From Pseudomonas bubulae (GTDB taxonomy: Bacteria; Pseudomonadota; Gammaproteobacteria; Pseudomonadales; Pseudomonadaceae): a stretch of 64,000 nucleotides of DNA. Below are positions 1 through 7,463 of the stretch, one piece after another. The notes under the pieces were generated by a model. That model did not search any database, was not told the DNA's origin, and was given only the letters and a program-made list of their open reading frames with translations. The stretch's first letter is position 1; every line of letters begins with the position of its first letter. The stretch spans positions 2,083,001 through 2,147,000 of the forward strand of contig NZ_CP146077.1 of assembly GCF_037023725.1 (NCBI RefSeq), written 5' to 3'. A program made the position numbers and the translations under genes.

Positions 1-88
1 TAGGCGCCAAGAGCTTGCCTCGAGACTCTGTAGGAAAACGCCTTAATAGGGGGGAAGTCATTGATTTCAATATATTTTCATATTGGGG

Positions 89-117
89 TTGACGACCTTC
101 CAATCCATCCCTAGAAT
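89..117 (+). promoter_or_regulatory. Sigma-70 promoter of the tRNA-Glu/Gly array
   Basis: TTGACG (89-94) and TAGAAT (112-117) are separated by exactly 17 bases, a near-consensus sigma-70 promoter. The bases after the -10 box (GCGCGCC) form a GC-rich discriminator, as is usual for stable-RNA promoters under stringent control. The first tRNA begins about 55 bases after the expected start site. Nothing else was recognised in bases 1-88. Confidence 0.8.
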
Positions 118-178
118 GCGCGCCAATTGCAGCGTAAAGCGAACAGCCAAACGCATGTAACCAGTGAAGTTGTAGTGT

Positions 179-254
179 GTCCCCTTCGTCTAGTGGCCTA
201 GGACACCGCCCTTTCACGGCGGTAACAGGGGTTCGAGTCCCCTAGGGGACGCCA
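179..254 (+). tRNA. tRNA-Glu (TTC), copy 1
   Basis: A 76-nt cloverleaf with acceptor stem GTCCCCT/AGGGGAC, anticodon TTC in the loop CTTTCAC, T-loop GTTCGAGTC and encoded CCA. First member of three Glu-Gly pairs; the tRNA-Gly follows after two bases, so both come from one precursor. Confidence 0.97.
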
Positions 255-256
255 TT

Positions 257-332
<76 letters not shown>

Positions 333-433
333 TTTTTAAGCAACTTTGCTTTCGGGCGAAGTTGAGTGAAAGCCAAGAGACTAACGTTTGTTAGTGATCT
401 GGCACTGAAATGTACGTGTGCATTTCGGGCAAC

Positions 434-509
434 GTCCCCTTCGTCTAGTGGCCTAGGACACCGCCCTTTCACGGCGGTAACAGGGGTTCGAGTCCCCTAG
501 GGGACGCCA
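434..509 (+). tRNA. tRNA-Glu (TTC), copy 2
   Basis: Identical in sequence to copy 1 as far as can be read. It is preceded by a 101-nt spacer that recurs almost unchanged after the second tRNA-Gly. Confidence 0.97.
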
Positions 510-514
510 TTATT

Positions 515-590
<76 letters not shown>

Positions 591-691
591 TTTTTAAGCA
601 ACTTTGCTTTCGGGCGAAGTTGAGTGAAAGCCAAGAGACTAACGTTTGTTAGTGATCTGGCACTGAAATGTACGTGTACATTTCGGGCAAC

Positions 692-767
692 GTCCCCTTC
701 GTCTAGTGGCCTAGGACACCGCCCTTTCACGGCGGTAACAGGGGTTCGAGTCCCCTAGGGGACGCCA
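692..767 (+). tRNA. tRNA-Glu (TTC), copy 3
   Basis: Third identical tRNA-Glu. The 101-nt spacer before it differs from the first spacer by one visible base (TACGTGTACA against TACGTGTGCA). Confidence 0.97.
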
Positions 768-772
768 TTATT

Positions 773-848
<76 letters not shown>

Positions 849-890
849 AATTTTGTTTTTTGGAGCAACGCAGTTTCAAAAAACACACAG

Positions 891-914
891 AAAGCAGCCT
901 TCGGGCTGCTTTTT
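891..914 (+). terminator. Intrinsic terminator of the tRNA array
   Basis: Stem GCAGCC (894-899), loop TTCG, stem GGCTGC (904-909), followed by a run of five T. The UUCG tetraloop makes it a strong Rho-independent terminator. Confidence 0.9.
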
Positions 915-1033
915 GCGTTTCCGGGTTTTGCTTTTCGACCCGTACGCAAACACCTCTAAGCTCATAACCAATCGATCTGCAAGAAAACTGCGACTGGCGC
1001 AACAAGGATTCAAACCTGTTTTGAGTTCATCAG

Positions 1034-1975
1034 ATGTCGCATTATTTCGATAGCGCCCAACAACGGGACATCCAGGCCTTGTCCCGTACCTTCACCGGTC
1101 GAACCCAGTGGCCTACCTGGTTATTGCTGCTTGCCGTTCCCACCGCCTGGTTTGCGTTGCTGCTGGGCAGCCCGGTGCTTGGCGCTGGCTGGACGATTGT
1201 GCTGCTGATCCCGGTGGTGGTGCTGTGGATGTCGGTGCAGCACGAACTGCTGCACGGCCACCCCACAGGTTCCAGTAACCTTAACAAGGTGCTGGGCTAC
1301 GCACCTTTTGCGCTGTGGTACCCCTATACCCTCTATCGGGACAGCCATTTGCAGCATCACCGCGATCATGACCTGACCTTGCCCGGCATTGACCCCGAAA
1401 GCCGCTATTTAAGCCAGGCTCACTGGCAGGGCAGTTCCAGTCTGCTGCGTGGTTTGCTCTGGCTGAACAAAACGGTGCCCGGACGCCTGCTGCTGGGCCC
1501 GCCCCTGGCATTGTTCGGCATGGCCAGGGAGGAGTTGCATCGCCTGCGCAGCGGCGCGCGGAAAGCCTGGTGCATGTGGCTGACCCACGGTTTTTTCACG
1601 ATGCTGATGTTTGCCTTTATCGCGTACTGCAGCGAACTGGCTGTTTGGCAGTATGTATTTCTGGTTACCGTGCCGGTTTTGTCAGTGGGCATGGTTCGTT
1701 CCTTTTATGAGCACCGTCCCGCAGCCCGGCCGGAACAGCGAACGGTACTCAATGAAGCCGGTTGGCCCTGGACCTGGCTGTTCCTGAACCTCAACTTGCA
1801 TCTGGTGCACCATGATTTACCGGGTTTGCCGTGGTTTTACATGCCCAGGGTCTACCGTGCGCGACGAGAGCAGTGGCAGCAGCGCAGCGGCGGTTTTCTG
1901 GTGCAAGGCTACGGTGAACTGATTCGCCGTCACGCGGTGCAGGCGATTGATAGCCCGCAGCATCCGTTCAGTTAA
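1034..1975 (+). CDS. Membrane fatty acid desaturase family protein
   Basis: A 313-residue integral membrane protein of the fatty acid desaturase/hydroxylase superfamily, which uses a di-iron centre to desaturate or hydroxylate acyl or other lipid substrates. The histidine boxes are visible: HELLHGH at 70-76, HLQHH at 105-109 and HLVHH at 256-260, with a further EHRP at 226-229. Hydrophobic segments lie near 27-66 and 183-222. The start follows the tRNA terminator by about 120 bases and has no strong Shine-Dalgarno. The PhnD-like gene begins 18 bases after the stop, so the two are probably cotranscribed. The exact substrate cannot be told; a carotenoid or sphingolipid hydroxylase role is not excluded. 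Confidence 0.88.
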   Translation: MSHYFDSAQQRDIQALSRTFTGRTQWPTWLLLLAVPTAWFALLLGSPVLGAGWTIVLLIPVVVLWMSVQHELLHGHPTGSSNLNKVLGYAPFALWYPYTLYRDSHLQHHRDHDLTLPGIDPESRYLSQAHWQGSSSLLRGLLWLNKTVPGRLLLGPPLALFGMAREELHRLRSGARKAWCMWLTHGFFTMLMFAFIAYCSELAVWQYVFLVTVPVLSVGMVRSFYEHRPAARPEQRTVLNEAGWPWTWLFLNLNLHLVHHDLPGLPWFYMPRVYRARREQWQQRSGGFLVQGYGELIRRHAVQAIDSPQHPFS

Positions 1976-1993
1976 TTTCACAAGGTGCCTTCC

Positions 1994-2785
1994 ATGTCTG
2001 GCCGTTATGCCGAATTGGCAATGTATGTAGCCCCCCAGCAGGTCAGCGAAGCCAATGAACGCTGGTTGACCCGTGTTCTCGAGCTTTTGCAGCATACCCG
2101 TGGCGATGCCCGGGGCCTTGGCCTGCTGGAGTTGTTCAGGGCCCCCGAGTTGTTGCTGAGCCAGACCTGCGGTTATCCGCTGTTGACCCAGTTGCGCGGT
2201 CAGGTGCAATTGGTCGGTCGCCCGCATTACGAATGGCCCGACAGCAATGGGGGGGAGCATTGCAGTGTGATTGTCAGCCGTGATGCAGATCCGCGCCGCG
2301 ATCTGGGCGCTTTCGAGGGCAGCCGCGGGGTGATCAATGATCAGCACTCCAACAGCGGCATGAATCTATTGCGCCATCGCCTTGCGCCCCTGCAGCGCGG
2401 TGGGCGCTTTTTTGCCTCCGTGGCCGTCAGCGGCGCGCACCGGCAAAGCCTGCGCTGGGTGCGCGAAGGTTGGGCCGACCTTGCCGCCATCGACAGCGTG
2501 ACCTATGCCTACCTGGCCCGCTATACGCCGGCAGAAGTTGCCGGGCTGCGGATTGTGGCGCGTACGGCCTCCAGCCCGACCTTGCCTTACATCACTGCGC
2601 TCAGTGCCGGACGTGACGGCGCAGGGCAGATTCGCCAGGCAATGAATACGGCCTTGGAGCAATTACCCGAAGTAGCTCTAACCTTGGGGCTGCGGGAAGT
2701 TTTACCAGCCAGTGAAGCGGATTTTCAGATGGTTCTCGATTATCGGCAGGAAGCGGCTGAGTTCGGGTATGACGTGTTGCAGTAG
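1994..2785 (+). CDS. PhnD-like substrate-binding-fold protein, no signal peptide
   Basis: A 263-residue protein resembling the periplasmic phosphate/phosphite/phosphonate-binding PhnD superfamily. The ligand-site style segment SNSGMN lies at 119-124 and a GWADLAAIDSVTY stretch at 159-171, as in this fold. There is no N-terminal signal sequence, so it probably stays in the cytoplasm, unlike classical binding proteins. The chosen ATG has AAGGTG six bases upstream; an in-frame GTG nine bases earlier overlaps that ribosome-binding site and is less likely. No permease or ATPase of the phosphonate type is nearby. It may be a sensor or enzyme-like relative rather than a transport component; this is inference. 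Confidence 0.75.
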   Translation: MSGRYAELAMYVAPQQVSEANERWLTRVLELLQHTRGDARGLGLLELFRAPELLLSQTCGYPLLTQLRGQVQLVGRPHYEWPDSNGGEHCSVIVSRDADPRRDLGAFEGSRGVINDQHSNSGMNLLRHRLAPLQRGGRFFASVAVSGAHRQSLRWVREGWADLAAIDSVTYAYLARYTPAEVAGLRIVARTASSPTLPYITALSAGRDGAGQIRQAMNTALEQLPEVALTLGLREVLPASEADFQMVLDYRQEAAEFGYDVLQ

Positions 2786-2915
2786 TGGAGCCATACTTAA
2801 TAGCTGAAACGAATAAACAAATGTTTTTTTAGTATTTAAATTGCATAAAACCATTTGCTAGGATCGCCGCACCGGATCACCGGACATACCGTTCTGTTTA
2901 ATTCCTGGAGCCCCT

Positions 2916-3464
2916 ATGTCCGGCGCCGACATCGCTCACCGCGACCATGTGAGCCAGCTTTATCGCACCCACTATTTGTGGCTGCATGCACGTTTGTGCC
3001 GTTACCTCGATTCCAGCAGCTACGCTGAAGACATCGCGGCCGACACGTTTGCCCAGCTTTTAAGCGCACCTCAGGGGCAGGTCATCCGCGAGCCGCGTGC
3101 GTTGTTGACGACTATCGCCCGGCGTCTGATCTTTCAACTGTGGCGTCGCCGGGATGTGGAACGGGCCTATCTGATGAGCGTGCAACAGCAAGAACCCCTT
3201 CATTTCCCCTCGCCAGAGACCCTGGCCCAGGCAATTCAAGCCTTGCAGATGATTGATGCCCGGCTCGATGGTTTGCCCGACAAGGTAAGGGAAACCTTCG
3301 TTCTATCACGGGTCAATGGCCTGACGTATCCCGAAATCGCACAACAGCTGGGCATATCCCGGCGCAGCGTGAGTGACTACATGGTTCGCGCCCTCAAGCG
3401 TTGCGCCATGCACGCCACCGCGCAACCCACCTACCGCCCCTCCATAACAAGAGAATCCGCATGA
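2916..3464 (+). CDS. ECF RNA polymerase sigma factor, FecI type
   Basis: A 182-residue extracytoplasmic-function sigma factor. Region 2 spans about residues 14-80 (DIAADTFAQLL, REPRALLTTIARRL) and region 4 about 115-165 with the helix-turn-helix LTYPEIAQQLGISRRSVSDY. The sequence style is that of the iron-starvation FecI group. The usual partners, a FecR anti-sigma regulator and a TonB-dependent receptor, are absent; instead the stop codon overlaps the ATG of an ABC-type binding protein (ATGA), which implies translational coupling. The 130-base upstream gap is AT-rich and no promoter was assigned. Function as a sigma factor is secure; its signal and regulon are unknown. Confidence 0.88.
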   Translation: MSGADIAHRDHVSQLYRTHYLWLHARLCRYLDSSSYAEDIAADTFAQLLSAPQGQVIREPRALLTTIARRLIFQLWRRRDVERAYLMSVQQQEPLHFPSPETLAQAIQALQMIDARLDGLPDKVRETFVLSRVNGLTYPEIAQQLGISRRSVSDYMVRALKRCAMHATAQPTYRPSITRESA

Positions 3465-4480
3465 ATAACTTGAAAAAATGGCTCGGTGGTCCGCTGCTGG
3501 CCTGTGCATTGATCACCCAACCGGTGCTGGCCGAGCAGAAGGCACCGGTTCACTTTGGTGATATCACCTGGGAAAGCGGCAGCCTGATTACCGAAGTGCT
3601 GCGCCTGATTACAGAGAAAGGCTACGACGTGGCGACGGACACATTGCCCGGCAGCACAGTCAGTCTGGAAGCAGCACTGGCCAAAAACGATATTCAAGTG
3701 ATTGGTGAAGAGTGGGCAGGGCGCAGCCCGGTGTGGATCAAGGCCGAAGCCGAGGGCAAGGTGCTGGGGCTGGGCGATATCGTCAAGAACGCCAGCGAGG
3801 GCTGGTGGGTGCCGGAGTATGTGATCAAGGGCGACCCTGAAAAAGGCATCAAGGCACTGGCCCCGGACTTGAAGTCGGTCAACGATCTGGCACGCTACAA
3901 AGATGTTTTCCGCGATCAGGAAGACCCTTCTCGCGGTCGCTTTCTAAATAGCCCTACCGGCTGGACCTCTGAAATCGTCAACAGCCAAAAGCTCAAGGCC
4001 TACGGGCTGGACAAGGACTTCGTGAACTTTCGTACAGGCTCCGGCGCGGCGCTGGATGCCGAGGTCAGCTCATCGATCAAGCGTGGCAAACCGGTGTTGT
4101 TTTACTACTGGTCTCCAACCCCGCTGATTGGCCGCTACAAACTGATAAAACTCGAAGAGCCTGCCTTCGATGCCGAAGCCTGGAAAACCCTGGCCGACGC
4201 CAACAATCCCAACCCCAAGGGCACCCGCTCCTTGCCGGCGAAACTGGCGATCGGCGTGTCGACCCCGTTCAGCAAGCAATACCCGCAACTGGTCGAGTTC
4301 TACCAGAAGGTCGATTTCCCGATCGATCTGCTGAACACAACCCTGGCGCAAATGAGCGAAAAACGCACCGAACCGCGTAAGGCGGCGCAGGCCTTTTTGC
4401 GCGAGCAACCGCAGATCTGGCATGCCTGGGTTACTCCTGAAGCGGCGGCCAAGGTCGATGCGGCGCTTAAAGCGAATTAA
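3461..4480 (+). CDS. Glycine betaine/choline/proline-type ABC transporter, periplasmic binding protein
   Basis: A 339-residue protein of the OpuAC/ProX family, which captures quaternary-amine osmolytes such as glycine betaine, choline or carnitine in the periplasm and hands them to the membrane complex. A signal peptide is plain (positive MNNLKKW, hydrophobic core, cleavage after VLA near residue 24). The mature start HFGDITWESGS and several conserved tryptophans that could form an aromatic cage fit the family. The ATG overlaps the sigma-factor stop; a longer upstream reading would lose the signal peptide. The next gene, a matching permease, follows after 21 bases. The ligand cannot be fixed from sequence. 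Confidence 0.88.
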   Translation: MNNLKKWLGGPLLACALITQPVLAEQKAPVHFGDITWESGSLITEVLRLITEKGYDVATDTLPGSTVSLEAALAKNDIQVIGEEWAGRSPVWIKAEAEGKVLGLGDIVKNASEGWWVPEYVIKGDPEKGIKALAPDLKSVNDLARYKDVFRDQEDPSRGRFLNSPTGWTSEIVNSQKLKAYGLDKDFVNFRTGSGAALDAEVSSSIKRGKPVLFYYWSPTPLIGRYKLIKLEEPAFDAEAWKTLADANNPNPKGTRSLPAKLAIGVSTPFSKQYPQLVEFYQKVDFPIDLLNTTLAQMSEKRTEPRKAAQAFLREQPQIWHAWVTPEAAAKVDAALKAN

Positions 4481-4501
4481 TTCCTTGAACAAGAGCACCG
4501 C

Positions 4502-5353
4502 ATGTTTCCTGAAAATCTGACGTTTTCCATCGCAGGATGGGTCAATGATGGCGTTGATGCGCTGGTGAGCAACTACGGCGATGTGTTTCGGCACATCTCC
4601 GACACGCTGCTGTGGGCCATCATCCACCTCGAAAACCTGCTGCGCCTGACCCCGTGGTGGCTGATGCTGATCATCGTCGGCGCCATTGCCTGGCATGCCA
4701 CGCGCAAAATTTTCAGCACCTTGCTGATTGTCGGCCTGTTGTTCCTGGTAGGTGCTGTTGGCCTGTGGGACAAGCTGATGCAGACCCTGGCGCTGATGCT
4801 GGTGGCCACGGTGATTGCTGTGCTGCTGGGCATCCCGCTGGGGATTCTGGCCGCCCGCAGCAACCGTCTGCGTTCGGTGCTGATGCCGCTGCTGGATATC
4901 ATGCAAACCATGCCCAGCTTCGTGTACCTGATCCCGGTGCTGATGCTGTTTGGCCTGGGCAAGGTGCCAGCGATTTTTGCCACTGTGATTTATGCCGTAC
5001 CACCGCTGATCCGTCTGACCGATCTGGGCCTGCGCCAGGTCGACCGCGAGGTGATGGAGGCGATCAATGCCTTTGGTGCCACGCCGATGCAACAGTTGTT
5101 CGGTGTGCAATTGCCGCTGGCCATGCCCAGCATCATGGCCGGTATCAACCAGACCACCATGATGGCCCTGTCGATGGTGGTGATTGCCTCGATGATCGGT
5201 GCACGCGGTCTTGGCGAAGACGTGCTGGTAGGCATTCAGACCCTCAACGTCGGTAAAGGGCTGGAAGCCGGGCTGGCTATCGTGATTCTGGCGGTGGTCA
5301 TCGACCGCATTACCCAGGCTTATGGCCGACCTCGGCATGGGGATCAGAAATGA
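4502..5353 (+). CDS. Glycine betaine/choline-type ABC transporter permease (ProW family)
   Basis: A 283-residue inner-membrane permease of the binding-protein-dependent type. It has several hydrophobic segments; the region from about residue 90 onward carries the permease domain, with the cytoplasmic loop EAINAFGATPMQQLFGVQLPLA that contacts the ATPase (EAA-like motif). It forms the channel for the ligand bound by the preceding protein. The stop overlaps the next ATG (ATGA), so permease and ATPase are translationally coupled. Confidence 0.9.
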   Translation: MFPENLTFSIAGWVNDGVDALVSNYGDVFRHISDTLLWAIIHLENLLRLTPWWLMLIIVGAIAWHATRKIFSTLLIVGLLFLVGAVGLWDKLMQTLALMLVATVIAVLLGIPLGILAARSNRLRSVLMPLLDIMQTMPSFVYLIPVLMLFGLGKVPAIFATVIYAVPPLIRLTDLGLRQVDREVMEAINAFGATPMQQLFGVQLPLAMPSIMAGINQTTMMALSMVVIASMIGARGLGEDVLVGIQTLNVGKGLEAGLAIVILAVVIDRITQAYGRPRHGDQK

Positions 5354-6171
5354 CCGTCAACAAAATTGAAGTACGCAACGTTTACAAGGTGTTCGGCAAT
5401 CGCGAAAAGGCCGTGCTGGCGATGATCCGCGCGGGCAAGAGTAAAGACCAAGTGCTGGCCGAAACAGGCTGCGTGGTGGGCATCAATGACATTTCGCTAT
5501 CGATCAGGGCGGGAGAGGTTTTTGTCATCATGGGCTTGTCCGGGTCAGGCAAGTCCACGCTGGTGCGTCATCTCAATCGGCTGATCGACCCCAGCAGTGG
5601 TCAGATCCTGGTCGACGGAGAAGACATCCTGGATTACGACATGCCTGCCTTGCGCCATTTTCGGCGACACAAGATCAGCATGGTGTTTCAGAATTTTGGC
5701 CTGCTGCCTCACCGCAACGTACTGGATAACGTCGCCTATGGCCTGAAAGTCCGGGGCGAGAGCGTCGCGCAATGCCAGCAGCGGGCCCTCCACTGGATTT
5801 GCGTGGTCGGCCTGCAAGGTTACGAGCAGGTGTTCATTCATCAGCTGTCGGGCGGCATGCGTCAGCGCGTCGGCCTGGCACGGGCATTGGCCACCGACAC
5901 CGACATCATCCTGATGGACGAAGCTTTCAGTGCCCTGGATCCTTTGATCCGTGCAGAGATGCAAGATCAGTTGCTGGAATTGCAGCGCACTTTGCAAAAA
6001 ACCATCGTGTTTATCACCCATGACCTGGACGAAGCGTTGCGCATTGGCAATCGTATTGCCGTACTCAAGGACGGGCAGTTGATCCAGGTCGGCAGCCCGC
6101 AAGAGATTCTGCAGGCTCCGGCAGATGACTACGTCGGTCGTTTCGTCCAGCGCCGGCGCACCAGTGCCTGA
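5350..6171 (+). CDS. Glycine betaine/choline-type ABC transporter ATPase (ProV family, short form)
   Basis: A 273-residue ATP-binding subunit. Walker A is GLSGSGKST at 62-70, the ABC signature LSGGMRQR at 166-173, Walker B IILMDE at 186-191 and the switch histidine H224. The N-terminal extension before the Walker A, including DQVLAETG, is typical of ProV/OpuAA. The protein ends just after the ATPase domain and lacks the tandem CBS domains of OpuA-type ATPases, which sense ionic strength. Last gene of the operon that starts with the sigma factor. Confidence 0.9.
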   Translation: MTVNKIEVRNVYKVFGNREKAVLAMIRAGKSKDQVLAETGCVVGINDISLSIRAGEVFVIMGLSGSGKSTLVRHLNRLIDPSSGQILVDGEDILDYDMPALRHFRRHKISMVFQNFGLLPHRNVLDNVAYGLKVRGESVAQCQQRALHWICVVGLQGYEQVFIHQLSGGMRQRVGLARALATDTDIILMDEAFSALDPLIRAEMQDQLLELQRTLQKTIVFITHDLDEALRIGNRIAVLKDGQLIQVGSPQEILQAPADDYVGRFVQRRRTSA

Positions 6172-6284
6172 TTCTGTACATATCCAGATACCGCCTGTAA
6201 TGCGGATTCATTGCGTTTAATCAGCCGATCCGGTTCTGCCTCTCGCGGGCGTAACCCTCGTCTAATTCAACGCGATGAACTGTC

Positions 6285-7418
6285 ATGAAAACACTTTCGA
6301 CCACCCCTGATGCCATGATCCGCTACTCGGCCCTGAGTAGCTTTGCGGGTCACAGTTTTGCCCTGCGCCCGACGTTTCAAGGTGTCGTTGCCAGCTGGTT
6401 CAAGCAAGCGCTACAGGATAAATACCCGGCCCTGAACGTGGATTTTACGCAGCTCGCTATCGCTGAGCCATTGAGCCATGAGAACTCACCGGGCATGCCC
6501 AGGCGCTATCGTTTCATGGCCGTTGCGGATGTGATGATTCAGTGCTTTATCGACTCAACGCCGGTGGTGCTTATCCAGGGGTTTCACCGCCTGAGCGTCG
6601 ATAAAAACGAACTGTCTGCGCATCCATTGGCGGTGAACATGGCGGAGCTGCAAAGCATCATCAACGACCATTCGGGGTTATTGATTGCGGCCTATCAACA
6701 GGCGTTGGCCGAATTCTGGAGTGACAGGCAAAACGGCTCATTGGCCCCGCTTCAATGGTTGAGCGAAGTGTTACGGATGGCCCTGGGGGGTGCCGCCCTG
6801 ATGCAAAACCGCGTGCCTGCCTTGCCTGCCGATCAGGCAGTCGTGCTGGCGGTGGTTGCATCCTTCCCTGACAGGGACAATCGGGCCAGAGGAACCCTCG
6901 AAACCCCGGTGCACGCCTATCTGGTCAATATCGACGGTACAGAGAACAACGTTCGGCGGCGCTTTCAACTGCCGGGTGTGGTGCTGATCACCCGGCAAAT
7001 GCCCGATCACCTGATTGTCCTCGGTTATTCACTGGAGCACGGGGTTGAGTCCTTCAGCTCGGTACAGGCGTTCGCTACCTGCATGCTGACTCGTGTGTTG
7101 CAGGTTGCCCCCGTTCGGTTGTTGAGCTGGAGTCTGCATGAGCCCGAGGGGGACTTTATCACCGGCCTGGCCCGCACCTTGCTCGACCAGCAGTTGCGCA
7201 ACATGGTGCGTGTGGGGCAAGCCGCTCAGGCTGGCAAGTGGAGCGTCGGGCGACTGGAGCAGGTGCTGGACGAAGCGGCTGCGATGTTCCCGTTTTTCAG
7301 CGAGCAGGAACGCCCGCACCTGGAGAATGTGATCTCCGTATTGCCCGAGTGGCTCAAGCAGGCCAGCTCCGTGGATCAATTGGACTACAGCAGGTTGATG
7401 AGCGCAGAAGTGATCTGA
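6285..7418 (+). CDS. N-terminal part of the interrupted DUF6543 protein
   Basis: A 377-residue product if translation stops at the internal TGA. It contains no recognisable enzyme motif and no signal peptide or membrane segment; composition is that of the N-terminal helical region seen before DUF6543. The ATG has only a weak ribosome-binding site. As a free protein it would lack the whole conserved domain. No partner gene for secretion lies nearby. Confidence 0.6.
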   Translation: MKTLSTTPDAMIRYSALSSFAGHSFALRPTFQGVVASWFKQALQDKYPALNVDFTQLAIAEPLSHENSPGMPRRYRFMAVADVMIQCFIDSTPVVLIQGFHRLSVDKNELSAHPLAVNMAELQSIINDHSGLLIAAYQQALAEFWSDRQNGSLAPLQWLSEVLRMALGGAALMQNRVPALPADQAVVLAVVASFPDRDNRARGTLETPVHAYLVNIDGTENNVRRRFQLPGVVLITRQMPDHLIVLGYSLEHGVESFSSVQAFATCMLTRVLQVAPVRLLSWSLHEPEGDFITGLARTLLDQQLRNMVRVGQAAQAGKWSVGRLEQVLDEAAAMFPFFSEQERPHLENVISVLPEWLKQASSVDQLDYSRLMSAEVI

Positions 7419-7463
7419 CAGCGCCAGACCCGGGGCCGCACCTTTCTGGACGGTATTGATGCA

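Noticed and set aside
2815..2826. AAAC-AAAT-GTTT before the sigma factor gene as a PsrA box
   Set aside because: The outer bases of the PsrA consensus are missing, and the region is so AT-rich that such matches arise by chance.
4070..5338. A 422-codon minus-strand frame opposite the ABC permease
   Set aside because: His/Gln-rich composition typical of the complement of a GC-rich membrane-protein gene; the permease reading is secure.
7416..7418. The internal TGA of the toxin-like gene as a selenocysteine codon
   Set aside because: The site lies in a non-catalytic region, no hairpin resembling a bacterial SECIS was seen right after it, and the family has no known selenoprotein.
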